A stretch of 64,000 nt of DNA from Paraburkholderia aromaticivorans. GTDB taxonomy: Bacteria; Pseudomonadota; Gammaproteobacteria; Burkholderiales; Burkholderiaceae. Below are positions 37,222-45,718 of this stretch, piece by piece. The translations under genes and the position numbers were made by a program. How positions within the stretch are numbered: position 1 is the stretch's first letter; each line of letters begins with the position of its first letter. The DNA is taken from contig NZ_CP051516.1 in NCBI RefSeq assembly GCF_012689525.1, positions 682,001-746,000 of the forward strand, read 5' to 3'. The notes beneath the pieces are model-generated. The model saw nothing but the letters and a program-made list of their open reading frames with translations. It searched no databases and was not told where the DNA came from.

Positions 37222-37698
37222 CGACCAACCCCCTCTGGTACACCGCAAGCAACCACTCGCGACGACAATGACCAAGCCGGAAAATAAGTACCTGCACTGA
37301 TGCGACGACTGATGAGCCGGCGTCAGAGGACGCCCGCCCGGATGGCGCACGGAATCCTCCGAGAGGTACACACACCGACCGAAAAATGTAAGCAGAACCC
37401 GGCGACCTGCGGACCGCAACTCCTTCGGTATCCTATCAGCTTAGGACTTTCAATCTCCAAAGAAAAGCGTCTTGTTAGCGTCGACCTCATACAAAAAACC
37501 CTGGTATCGCTATTGACAACTTCACATCCGGGCAATGTGGACTATGCTAATTTTGGACCACGAGACGCCATTGTTCATGTCCTGTTTTTTCATCGAGAAA
37601 CACGTCGTTAATGGAGTCGTTAGAGCAACGCGAGAGCTCGCCTGGCGCTCAAGTCTCGCGCGACGGTTTGTCGAAACCTCATACGGAGAGAGGACATC
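37222..37698. other. Divergent promoter region
   Basis: 477 bp between XapX (leftward) and the YcaC-like hydrolase (rightward). A TTGACA hexamer at 37513-37518 and a TATGCT at 37543-37548 are too far apart to make a standard promoter. No regulator gene lies next to it. Confidence 0.4.
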
Positions 37699-38388
37699 AT
37701 GAGCCAAGAGAAACTGGAGGTACTTACTCCCACCAACAGCCAGGTCATTTTCATCGACCAGCAGCCTCAGATGGCTTTTGGCGTCCAGTCAATCGACCGG
37801 CAAGTACTGAAAAACAACGTCGTCGGACTGGCGAAGGCGGCGAAAGCTTTCAACATCCCGACGACTATAACGACGGTCGAAAGCGAAAGCTTCTCCGGCT
37901 TCACGTACCCGGAACTGCTCGACGTGTTCCCCGACCAGCCCACTCTCGAGCGAACCTCGATGAACTCGTGGGACGACCAGAAGGTCCGCGACGCGCTCAA
38001 GAAGAACGGTCGGAACAAGGTCGTCGTGTCCGGCCTGTGGACGGAGGTCTGCAACACGACGTTCGCGCTCTGCGCGATGCTAGAAGGCGGCTACGAAATC
38101 TACATGGTCGCCGATGCATCTGGCGGCACGTCGAAAGACGCTCACGACTTCGCAATGCAGCGAATGGTTCAGGCCGGCGCCGTCCCGGTCACGTGGCAAC
38201 AGGTCCTGCTGGAGTGGCAGCGCGACTGGGCGCGCAAAGAAACATATGACGCGGTGATGGAAATCGTGAAGGAGCATTCGGGTGCATACGGAATGGGCGT
38301 CGACTACGCCTACACGAGGGTGCATAACGCCCCCCAGCGCACCGAGACAAAGCACGAATCTCTTGCTCCAGTCCCGGCGAAGACCTGA
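37699..38388 (+). CDS. YcaC-like isochorismatase-family hydrolase
   Basis: 229 residues with GGAGAGAGG before the start. The isochorismatase fold shows the catalytic Asp20 (FIDQQPQMAF), Arg85 in place of the more usual Lys, and the nucleophile Cys118 (LWTEVCNT). This matches the YcaC branch. Members hydrolyse amides or related C-N bonds; the substrate is unknown. It is divergent from the amidohydrolase operon and likely acts in the same pathway. Confidence 0.88.
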   Translation: MSQEKLEVLTPTNSQVIFIDQQPQMAFGVQSIDRQVLKNNVVGLAKAAKAFNIPTTITTVESESFSGFTYPELLDVFPDQPTLERTSMNSWDDQKVRDALKKNGRNKVVVSGLWTEVCNTTFALCAMLEGGYEIYMVADASGGTSKDAHDFAMQRMVQAGAVPVTWQQVLLEWQRDWARKETYDAVMEIVKEHSGAYGMGVDYAYTRVHNAPQRTETKHESLAPVPAKT

Positions 38389-38430
38389 CGTAACTACGCA
38401 CGCTGAGCAGTTGAGATGCGAGGCTCGTCT

Positions 38431-38448
38431 CCAGAATAATCATTCTGG
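38431..38448. other. Small hairpin after the YcaC-like gene
   Basis: CCAGAAT-AATC-ATTCTGG, 7-bp perfect arms, 43 bp after the hydrolase stop. It could be a weak terminator or an operator for the XapX gene. Confidence 0.3.
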
Positions 38449-38517
38449 TGCGGGCCTTTAGCCCAATGTCAAAATCATCAAGCACGCTGATACGCGAGTC
38501 CGAGGAATTTTCTACCG

Positions 38518-38796
38518 ATGAAGCCTTATATTCTCTCGCTCCTTGGCGGCATTCTCGCCGGGGCGATATACAGCCTAATTCGTGTTCGCTCGCCGGCACC
38601 GCCCATGGTTGCTCTAGTGGGATTGCTGGGGATAGTTATCGGGACTCAAATCATTCCGACGGGACGCCAGCTTCTGGCGAGCAATACGCTTCCGTTTCCA
38701 AAAACGGAGGCGGTGCAGACGCACACTCCGCGCCCGCTCCAATCGAACAACACCAAACTGATTTCGCGAGCACCGACCAACGTCTCACCGAATTGA
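38518..38796 (+). CDS. Second XapX-domain small membrane protein
   Basis: 92 residues. MKPYILSLLGGILAGAIYSL and APPMVALVGLLGIVIGTQ closely parallel the XapX at 36931, so the two are paralogs. The C-terminal tail differs and is Thr/Ser/Asn-rich. It lies 129 bp after the YcaC-like gene on the same strand. Confidence 0.85.
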   Translation: MKPYILSLLGGILAGAIYSLIRVRSPAPPMVALVGLLGIVIGTQIIPTGRQLLASNTLPFPKTEAVQTHTPRPLQSNNTKLISRAPTNVSPN

Positions 38797-38948
38797 ATCC
38801 CGCCAGGCTGCCTCGGCGATGTTGCCGGGCCCCGTGTCCCTCACGAATGTCTCGACGCTCAAAAACAGGTTCTTAAACGGGCATTGCATCGGTACTCTCC
38901 CCCAGAAAATCGCTGTCTTTTGGATTGCCCATATCGCACCTACGCTAG
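38797..38948. other. Short spacer with a possible minus-strand mini-ORF
   Basis: A 34-codon leftward frame starts at 38889 behind GGGGGAGAG and ends at 38785, reading MQCPFKNLFLSVETFV and onward. It has a good ribosome-binding site but no relatives that I recognise, so it is not called as a gene. Confidence 0.3.
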
Positions 38949-39323
38949 TGGGCGCACATCGAGGGCCCTTTTGTCGATTGGACGAGCCGAGATGAACTGC
39001 TGAGAAAGCAAGTGCTGAAAGCCGCGATTCAGCTCCGCTCGATGGAACCGCCGCAGCGGATTACAAAGGCGGCCATTATGCAAATAGTTGGACATCGCTC
39101 CTTTGCTGTCCATCTGCGGGATGGAAGGCTCCCGAGGGTAGAAGACGCGCTTCAACAGTCGGTTGAAACAGTCGAATCCATCCAGTGCCGACGCGTCCGC
39201 TGGTTTTATCAAAGGTGGCCGTCCGACATCCCACTGACGGTATGGAGGCTGGGCCACGAAGCGGGCGTTCAGTCGGGGCGGACTAGAGGCGCCGGCGGCC
39301 GCGCTTGTAGCGCGACTAGTTGA
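38949..39323 (+). pseudogene. Fossil C-terminus of a TnsD/TniQ-family transposition protein
   Basis: The frame opens right after a TAG at 38946-38948. It reads VDWTSRDELLRKQVLKAAIQ, RITKAAIMQIVG, LPRVEDALQQSVETVESI and RRVRWFY in the order seen at the C-terminal end of TnsD-type TniQ proteins (vDW-RD, RiT, LP, vET, RRv-W). The CHC2-type zinc finger and the N-terminal half are absent. It is the decayed end of a Tn7-like target-selection gene. Assignment is from motif memory, without a search. Confidence 0.6.
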
Positions 39324-39572
39324 CGGTTGGGGACCAGTAGACTTAGCCATGCCCCCGGGGTGCGAACCGGCCCAAACGGCGCAGGAGTCAAGCCAACGCA
39401 TTTGTGGTGTTTGATATCCGCCGGAAGCTCAAAGTTGGCTCCGCCGGTCACTCCGGTGCCCGTGGACAACGGGACTATCCAGGTTCGCATGAAAACTATG
39501 CTCGGCCGCGTTTTCCAGGATAAGGCCAACGCGTCTGCACGTGAAAAGTATCTTGCAAGACGCCTTAACTGA
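39324..39572. other. Uncertain region after the TnsD-like fossil
   Basis: 250 bp with open frames on both strands. A leftward frame at 39269-39529 reads FELPADIKHHKCVGLTPAPF and might be another remnant of the same element, but I cannot name it. Confidence 0.3.
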
Positions 39573-39794
39573 TCAATTCATTCTGATCCTCGCCACCTCG
39601 TCATGTGTGGCCGTAGCGGCAGCGTGGAGGCGCTGCAATGCATCGCAAACAGCGTGCAGTTCGTTTCTTACGCCGATGGCCGAAACAGGGTCGATCATGT
39701 CGACGCACGCAGCCATGGCACGAGTACATCCTTCATCGATCACCCGACAAGCTTCGTAACGTTCAGCCGCAGATTTTGCCCGTGTATCGTCCAT
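39573..39794 (-). CDS. Small hypothetical helical protein
   Basis: 73 residues from the ATG at 39794, which has an AGGAGG site; an upstream extension is less likely. The protein is helical with three cysteines (YEACRVIDEGCTRAMAACVD) and a His-rich end (LHAAATATHDEVARIR). Unnamed proteins of this kind are common in Burkholderia. Function unknown. Confidence 0.65.
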   Translation of the reverse strand: MDDTRAKSAAERYEACRVIDEGCTRAMAACVDMIDPVSAIGVRNELHAVCDALQRLHAAATATHDEVARIRMN

Positions 39795-40094
39795 AGGCCA
39801 GCCTCCTTTCAAATGAGTGACACTGCGTTGATCTTCCCGCTTCATTAAGGGCCAGGATTGCCAAGCGGGAACGCGTCCTTGGCGGGGCGATGCCGTCTGT
39901 CATTTTTTGCTTGCGGTCCGCTTTACCGCAAGCTGCGGCCCGTCAAACTTGGCCTTCAGGCGGCTGGAGTGGGTCGGGTGCGGCCGATCGCCCGTAGGAC
40001 AGCGGTCGGCCAGCAAGGGACGTTCGACACCGGCGTTCAGATCGATGAAAATCAAAGCGGATAACAACAATCACCGAACAACCACGGACAGCCG

Positions 40095-40592
40095 ATGCTG
40101 ACAAAATTCCGCGTGTGTATGCAGGAGACCAAACGTTGGACGTTTAGTTTACCAACGACAAAACTGATTGCATTTGCTTTGGTGGGTACGTATCTAGCTA
40201 TATTGCCCCTGTTTCTTTACGCGCCATTTGCTTCGTCCGGACAGGCGCTTGGCGGGCCCGATTTGGGAAGGCACGATATCCTCAAAATGGTCCTGATGGG
40301 CTGTATTGCGGCTCCCCTCATCGAGACGGCGATCAATCAGTGGGGATGTCTTAGGCTGTTGAAAAAACTCCATTGCAGAACCGGTGTAGCGATCTGTATC
40401 TCCGCTCTGATTTTCGGCCTTAGCCATGGTTACAGCGCGCCGTACGTGTTCTTGGGAACCCTTGTGGGTGCCATATTAGCCATGGTTTTTGTGATCGAGG
40501 ATGCGCGGAAAGGTCATCCCTTTATCGCAACACTCGCTGTACATGCTCTGCGTAATGGAATAACAGCGGCCCTTACGCTAGCCGCCTTTTGA
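40095..40592 (+). CDS. CPBP-family (Abi/Rce1-like) membrane protein with altered motif 1
   Basis: 165 residues, four to five helices. Motif 2 (FGLSH, 107-111) and motif 3 (HALRN, 150-154) of CPBP intramembrane proteases are intact. Motif 1, usually EExxxR, reads ETAINQ (77-82), keeping the first Glu but losing the second Glu and the Arg. It may be a variant protease or an inactive relative. CPBP proteins process peptides or confer bacteriocin self-immunity. The AT-richer composition suggests transfer. Confidence 0.78.
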   Translation: MLTKFRVCMQETKRWTFSLPTTKLIAFALVGTYLAILPLFLYAPFASSGQALGGPDLGRHDILKMVLMGCIAAPLIETAINQWGCLRLLKKLHCRTGVAICISALIFGLSHGYSAPYVFLGTLVGAILAMVFVIEDARKGHPFIATLAVHALRNGITAALTLAAF

Positions 40593-41123
40593 TATTGGAT
40601 CATTGCTGCGTGGCGAGGCCGGAAGCCCGTGACACTCTTACTCGAGGTGATCGAGCGGCGTGCCTTCCCCGCATCCCGGCGGCCGGGACGAATACGCAAA
40701 TCGCATGAGTCACTGGCCGGCCAGGCCAGGAAGCTTTGACGGGCGTCGCCTTGGACGCTGAAGTTGGTGTGCACGATGCCGGGCGCAAGTATCGGCGGCT
40801 CAGGCGGCAACAACAAGCGGCTTAGCGGTATAGCAGTGTGTAGCGGGTCGTCGTTCATTGCAGCGCTCATCGCTGATTTTCGTCCAGTTTTGATCCGCCC
40901 CGTGCGGCTGAACTGTATGTTGAGCACCAGCCCGTTCTGAGAGCGCTAGCGTAGGTTGGCAAGCTTACCAGTACTTGCTTTGCCGTAGCGCACAGCGACC
41001 GACTCACCGACAAATCGATCGCTTCAGTACTCGCAAACCACATCACAGCAGCAAGGCACAGTTAGCCCGCGACCTCGCAACACGCAAAGGTCGCGGGCTG
41101 CGCTCATTCGGTGTCAGCCCGGA
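40593..41123. other. Low-coding region before the aldehyde dehydrogenase
   Basis: 530 bp. A leftward frame at 40600-40860 (IPLSRLLLPPEPPILAPG) is open but has no recognised domain. A strong hairpin sits at 41064-41099. Confidence 0.35.
41064..41099 (-). terminator. Strong hairpin downstream of the aldehyde dehydrogenase
   Basis: AGCCCGCGACCT and AGGTCGCGGGCT form a 12-bp perfect stem around a 12-base loop, 25 bp past the dehydrogenase stop. No T tract follows, so it may be a transcript-end stabiliser rather than a classic terminator. Confidence 0.55.
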
Positions 41124-42701
41124 TCAGACTTTCGACAACTCGCCATCGACCAGACGCCAGAGACCGCGCGGATTGTCATGCTTCAACGCTTCGGGAAGTA
41201 GATCGTCGGGGAAGCCCTGATAGCAGACCGGCCGCAAGAAACGTTCGATCGCACTCATGCCGACTGAAGTGAAGCGGCTATCGGAAGTCGCGGGGAATGG
41301 GCCGCCATGAATCGATGCATACGACACTTCTTGCGGGTGCGCGAACGCGTTGACCACGATACGCCCAGTACGACGCTCGAGAATTGGCAACAGGCGCGCG
41401 GCGAGTGCGTGATCGGCCTGATCGATCTGCATCGTCGCGGAGAGTTGGCCGCGAAACTGCTTCGCGATCGCAATGAGCTGCTCGATATCCTTCACGCGCA
41501 CCAGCAGCGCAGCAGGGCCAAACACTTCTTCTGACAACGACGCATCATCAAGGATCCGCGCACCGTCGACTTCGAAGAGAACCGATTGCCCGTCCCACGC
41601 TCCTTGCGCATCGCCGCCCGCGGCGATGCGCTCTGCACCGGCTTCGAACTGACGCTCCACGTTCTTGCGATATGCCGTGTTGATCCCTGGTGTCAGCATC
41701 GTGCGCGCTTGCATCGCTTCGACGCGGGCGACCATCGCGTTCTTCAGTTCGACATAGCCGGGGCCGCCGATGGCGAGCAGAATTGCGGGCTTAAGACACG
41801 CCTGACCGACCGTGACCAGCATGCGTTCCGTAAAGCCATCGCCGATATTGCCACCGCGCGCAGCGAGCGCAGCCGGCAGCACGAACGTCGGGTTGACGCT
41901 CGTCATTTCGGTGAAGACGGGGATCGGATCAGGACGTTGTTGCGCGCGCCGGAACAGCGCCATGCCGCCGCCTTCCGAACCCGTAAAGGTCACGCCCTTG
42001 ATGAGCGGATGATCGACCAGCGCCTCGCCGATTTCATTACCGCCACCGCGGACCAGAGAGAACACGCCTTCGTGCAGGCCGGAATCCTTGACCGCCTGCT
42101 GGATCACGCGGCCCATCAGCTCCGATCCGCCAGGATGCGCGTTGTGCGCCTTCAGTATGACGGGACAGCCAGCGGCCAGCGCCGACGCCGTGTCGCCCCC
42201 TGCGACTGAATACGAGATCGGGAAGTTGCTTGCACCGAAGATCGCAACGGGACCGAGCGCGATCTTCTGCAATCTATGATCCATCCGCGCGCGCGGTTGA
42301 CGCTCCGGCTGGGCGGGATCGATGGTCGCCTGACGAAAACGTCCCTGACGGACGACAGTCGCGAACTGACGAAACTGGGTCGCGGACTTGGCGGCTTCGC
42401 CTTCGAGTTGCGCGACGGGCAAACCTGATTCAAGCGCAATACGTTGCGCGAGTTCTGGCGTGATCGCGTCGAGGCCGTCGGCGATGCGTTCAAGGAACGC
42501 GGCACGATCTTCGAGGCTGGTGTTGTTGTAACTGTCGAACGCATCATCCGCCAGTTGCGCGGCGCGATCGATTTCCGCGTTGCTGCCGAATGCGAAGGAC
42601 GGTTCAATTTCGGCGTTCGTCGCCGGGTTCAGCGCCTTCATGGTGCCAGCGGTCGCGGACACTTCCTGCGCGCCGATCAGCAAATTACCTGTGAGTTTCA
42701 T
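41124..42701 (-). CDS. Aldehyde dehydrogenase, 2,5-dioxovalerate dehydrogenase-like
   Basis: 525 residues. Aldehyde dehydrogenase residues are present: Asn159 (GASNFP), Lys184 (VILKAHNAHPGG), Glu265 (FTEMTSVNP) and the nucleophile Cys302. The Cys context GQACLKP differs from the usual GQFCTNP of alpha-ketoglutaric-semialdehyde dehydrogenases, though the remaining sequence resembles that branch. It should oxidise an aldehyde acid with NAD(P)+. It starts 19 bp after the isochorismatase-like gene, forming a two-gene operon under HxlR control. Confidence 0.87.
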   Translation of the reverse strand: MKLTGNLLIGAQEVSATAGTMKALNPATNAEIEPSFAFGSNAEIDRAAQLADDAFDSYNNTSLEDRAAFLERIADGLDAITPELAQRIALESGLPVAQLEGEAAKSATQFRQFATVVRQGRFRQATIDPAQPERQPRARMDHRLQKIALGPVAIFGASNFPISYSVAGGDTASALAAGCPVILKAHNAHPGGSELMGRVIQQAVKDSGLHEGVFSLVRGGGNEIGEALVDHPLIKGVTFTGSEGGGMALFRRAQQRPDPIPVFTEMTSVNPTFVLPAALAARGGNIGDGFTERMLVTVGQACLKPAILLAIGGPGYVELKNAMVARVEAMQARTMLTPGINTAYRKNVERQFEAGAERIAAGGDAQGAWDGQSVLFEVDGARILDDASLSEEVFGPAALLVRVKDIEQLIAIAKQFRGQLSATMQIDQADHALAARLLPILERRTGRIVVNAFAHPQEVSYASIHGGPFPATSDSRFTSVGMSAIERFLRPVCYQGFPDDLLPEALKHDNPRGLWRLVDGELSKV

Positions 42702-42719
42702 GTTGGGTCTCGACGCGAT

Positions 42720-43355
42720 TCAGGCGGTGGTGTTGGTGTTGAGGGCGCCGATGAGCTCGGCTGTCGTCAGGATCTCGTGGGCGTACGTCGGGCCGTTCAG
42801 TTCGTGCGCGGAGCGCATCATTTCCTGCGTGAAGGCGGCTGTTGCGTCGCGCACGAGCGTGACGTGATAGCCGAGTTCCATCGCGAAGCGGCTCGTGGAT
42901 TCAATGCAGGTATTGGCCAGCAGACCGACGACGATCACGTGCGTGATGCCTTTCTGCTTCAACTGGAAGTCGAGATCGGTGTTAGCGAAGCCGCTCTGGG
43001 CCCAGTGTTCCTTGATGATGATGTCGCCTTCCTGCGGCACGAAATCGGGGTGCCATTCGCCACCCCATGTGTCCTTTGCAAAGGTGTGGCGTTGCTGCAC
43101 GAGGCGTTGGGTCGGGTTCGGATGATCCCAGTTCTCGTAGTCGCCGGGTTGCCAGCGACGGTGTGGCACGTAGAACACCTGGACATCCGCCTCGCGCGCG
43201 GTCGCGACCATGTCGCGCAGGTTGTCGAGGAGGCGGACGTCGTCGGCGATTGCCTTGATCATCGGGAACAGCTTGCCGCCGTCCGAGAGAAAGTCGTTAT
43301 ATGGATCGACCAGCAACAGACCAGTGCGCTCCGCACGATAGATGAGATTAGCCAT
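42720..43355 (-). CDS. Isochorismatase-family cysteine hydrolase
   Basis: 211 residues with the full catalytic triad: Asp17 (LLLVDPYNDF), Lys115 (IIIKEHW) and Cys150 (LLANTCIES). Such enzymes hydrolyse amides, carbamates or vinyl ethers. Paired with an aldehyde dehydrogenase, it may convert a small amide or semialdehyde precursor. First gene of the leftward operon. Confidence 0.9.
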   Translation of the reverse strand: MANLIYRAERTGLLLVDPYNDFLSDGGKLFPMIKAIADDVRLLDNLRDMVATAREADVQVFYVPHRRWQPGDYENWDHPNPTQRLVQQRHTFAKDTWGGEWHPDFVPQEGDIIIKEHWAQSGFANTDLDFQLKQKGITHVIVVGLLANTCIESTSRFAMELGYHVTLVRDATAAFTQEMMRSAHELNGPTYAHEILTTAELIGALNTNTTA

Positions 43356-43471
43356 TTCGTTTTCCAGTTAGAAGATCTTTGCGAACAAGTTCGCGTTTCG
43401 TCGGCGCCGACATGCTTTTGTCAAACGATTCGTGACGTCTCACGCATCGCATTCAGTGCAAGCAGGATATA

Positions 43472-43488
43472 ACTATGAAAAACATAGT
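43472..43488. promoter_or_regulatory. HxlR-type operator, copy 1
   Basis: ACTATG-AAAAA-CATAGT, perfect 6-bp arms with a 5-bp spacer, about 117 bp upstream of the isochorismatase-like gene. The arms are identical to those of copy 2. Confidence 0.8.
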
Positions 43489-43605
43489 GTCAAGTGCCGG
43501 ATAAGTTGCGACGAGGTTTGATAGTTGGGCGAGCCCCTCCTCAAAGCCCGCGTGATGCCCGCATCACCGGCGTTTGTCCACGGGCCAGCTCTCTCAAAAT
43601 CTGTT

Positions 43606-43622
43606 ACTATGTAATTCATAGT
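43606..43622. promoter_or_regulatory. HxlR-type operator, copy 2
   Basis: ACTATG-TAATT-CATAGT, with arms identical to copy 1 and the same spacer length. It ends 17 bp before the HxlR start codon, in a position to block its own promoter. Confidence 0.8.
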
Positions 43623-43639
43623 TTGAGCGGAGAAGGGTT

Positions 43640-44137
43640 GTGGCACGTGATTCAGAAGCGGCAAATACCGTATGTCCGGTCGCGCGGTCCCTGGATGTTG
43701 TTGGTGATCGGTGGACAGTCCTGGTTCTGAGAGAGTTGTCGATGGGCGCGACGCGTTTCGAAGAGATACAGATCCAGACCGAAGCGACGCCGCAGATGCT
43801 GGCGTCGCGTCTCAAATCGCTCGAGGCCGGTGGGATGATTGAACGTCACCCGTACAGCGAGAGGCCTCTACGTCATGAATATCGACTGACAGAGAAGGGG
43901 CGATCGTTTTATCCGGTTATTTACGCGTTGCGCGCGTGGGGCGAGACCTGGTGCAAAGATCAGAACGAGGAGATCGCAACGCGTTTTGTCCACCGTGAGT
44001 GCGGTCACGATGTGGGTCTGGGTTCGGTATGTCCGAAATGTGAGGTGCCTGTCGAACGTAAAGATCTTGATGCGTCGATGAGCAATCAGTTTGCAACCGA
44101 ACGAGCAGAGCGGCGCGCGGCATTCAAGAGAAAGTAG
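43640..44137 (+). CDS. HxlR-family regulator with C-terminal zinc-ribbon motif
   Basis: 165 residues from a GTG with GGAGAAGGG upstream. The HxlR winged helix is shown by Cys12 (CPVARSLDVVGDRWTVLVLR) and MLASRLKSLEAGGMIER. After the usual 110 residues, an extra C-terminal segment has Cys121, His123, Cys131 and Cys134 (CGH...CPKC), a likely zinc site. It probably represses itself and the divergent operon through the paired operators. Confidence 0.9.
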   Translation: MARDSEAANTVCPVARSLDVVGDRWTVLVLRELSMGATRFEEIQIQTEATPQMLASRLKSLEAGGMIERHPYSERPLRHEYRLTEKGRSFYPVIYALRAWGETWCKDQNEEIATRFVHRECGHDVGLGSVCPKCEVPVERKDLDASMSNQFATERAERRAAFKRK

Positions 44138-44413
44138 GCAGGTCCGCGCTGACAATCGGGATGATCGGAGGCCGGCTTCACGCTTCCTGGCAGAGCAATC
44201 GCAACAATGCAGACGGTCGGTGAGTCGGCGTCGTATCGAGTTGAGTTGTCTGTCCATGCTGCGCGCCGCCCCGGTCACCTTGAACTCAATTCTGTCGCTT
44301 GGCGTTGATTGCAGCTTGTCACCAAGCTCCACTGAGCACAACGAACGCAACGACAATTTGCCGTTGGCAAGAGCAAAAGTTTCCGCCTTGGACAACTGGA
44401 GCAACAAAAGACA

Positions 44414-45427
44414 ATGAAGCAGTCGAAACTCGATCTCTCGCGATTCCCTCAAGCATCCCTGCGCGAAGGCTTTTCGCCCATTCAGCATCGTCCCCGTCTG
44501 AGTCGAGAATTAGGCGGCCCCGAAATCTATGTGAAGCGTGAAGATCTTGACGGCTTGGGCGGCGGCGGAAACAAGCTCCGCAAACTCGAATTTCTTATCG
44601 GGGAGGCGCAGGCGTCTGGCGCAGACACAATCATTACCGTTGGTGGCCGCCAGTCCAATCACGCGCGACTCACCGCGGCAGCGGCTGCTCGTGCAGGTTT
44701 GAAGTGCGAGCTTGTGCTTTCACGTCTGGTGCCTATCGAAGACGAGGACTATGTTAACAACGGCAACGTGCTGCTGGACGTTTTGTTCGGCGCCGTCATT
44801 CACGATATTCCCGGCACCGTTAGCGCGCTGGATTTTGCAGAGGAGCGTGCCGCGAAGCTTAGATCGCAAGGCAGCCGTGTCTACGTGTGTCCGCTTGGCG
44901 GATCGAGCCCGGTCGGCTGCCTCGGCTATGCGGCTTGCGCGGCCGAGATCGACGAGCAAGCCGCCGAACGAGGTCTTTCATTCGATCGTATTGTCGTTGC
45001 GAACGGAAGCGGGGGGATGCAGGCAGGTCTCGTGGCGGGATTCATTGCAATGGGCAAGGCTCCGGGCGCGATCGTTGGCTACACGGTCTTGGCGCCGCTA
45101 GAAAAAGCATTGGCGACAACTTTCGAGAAGACTCAGAAAACCCTTGAACTGCTCAATCCTGACTTATCAGTTCCTGCAGATGCAGTAGCAATACGAGGAG
45201 AGCAGCTTGGTAGTGGATATGGCCTGCCGACAGCGGCCATGCGAGAAGCGCTCAGCCTCGCCGCGACATTCGAGGGACTTCTGCTAGACCCTGTCTACAG
45301 TGCCAAGGCGTTCGCTGGCTTGATTCATGAGATCAGAGCGGGTGTACTGCAGCCCAAACACAACGCGCTATTTGTTGTCAGTGGAGGCACACCGTCATTG
45401 TTTGCATATCGTTGGGCATTGCAATAA
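44414..45427 (+). CDS. D-cysteine desulfhydrase-family PLP enzyme
   Basis: 337 residues. The ACC-deaminase/D-cysteine desulfhydrase fold has the PLP Lys54 in GGGNKLRKLE and the phosphate loop VGGRQSNHARLTAAAAA. The C-terminal VVSGGTPSLFAY closes the PLP site. The enzyme eliminates the thiol or amine from a small amino acid, probably D-cysteine. The stop is followed directly by an IS6-type fragment. Confidence 0.88.
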   Translation: MKQSKLDLSRFPQASLREGFSPIQHRPRLSRELGGPEIYVKREDLDGLGGGGNKLRKLEFLIGEAQASGADTIITVGGRQSNHARLTAAAAARAGLKCELVLSRLVPIEDEDYVNNGNVLLDVLFGAVIHDIPGTVSALDFAEERAAKLRSQGSRVYVCPLGGSSPVGCLGYAACAAEIDEQAAERGLSFDRIVVANGSGGMQAGLVAGFIAMGKAPGAIVGYTVLAPLEKALATTFEKTQKTLELLNPDLSVPADAVAIRGEQLGSGYGLPTAAMREALSLAATFEGLLLDPVYSAKAFAGLIHEIRAGVLQPKHNALFVVSGGTPSLFAYRWALQ

Positions 45428-45600
45428 CAGAATTGCTCCGCTGCGGTGTTTGTGCCGCCGTCGTTCTGCATCAGCTCTTTGCGGATCATGTGCGCGATTT
45501 CGATGCCGGACAGGATGATGCGCGCACAGCGGAAATCCTTGAACCCATCATCGGTCTGATGATGCGTTTGATGGCGCGGTGGTCCTGCACGGGCAGATGA
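45427..45600 (-). pseudogene. IS6-family transposase C-terminal fragment
   Basis: A leftward frame reads GFKDFRCARIILSGIEIAHM then AAEQF, the conserved end of IS6/IS26-type transposases. The catalytic DDE region is missing and no terminal repeats were seen. The fragment touches the end of the D-cysteine desulfhydrase-like gene. Confidence 0.72.
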
Positions 45601-45718
45601 AGAGTGACGGTGGTCGGCATAGTTCAGTCGCCTAGCAGTTCTACGATCTTGCGAAATAAGCAACCCTATTCGTGCCGTCTCGACTTTCCTGATTTTCGTT
45701 ACCGCGACAGATCCGATC
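45601..45718. other. Spacer next to IS6 fragment
   Basis: No gene recognised. It is probably scar sequence from the insertion event. Confidence 0.3.

Noticed and set aside
37513..37548. TTGACA and TATGCT upstream of the YcaC-like gene as a promoter
   Set aside because: The spacing is 24 bp, too long for a sigma-70 promoter.
38785..38889. 34-codon leftward mini-ORF with a strong ribosome-binding site
   Set aside because: Too short to judge without comparison, and its end overlaps the XapX gene.
39269..39529. Leftward frame with FELPADIKHHKCVGLTPAPF
   Set aside because: Looks protein-like for about 35 residues but cannot be named, and it overlaps the TnsD-like fossil; not called.
40600..40860. 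Leftward frame beginning MNDDPLHTAIPLSRLLLPPE
   Set aside because: No domain, no clear ribosome-binding site, and composition changes along the frame.
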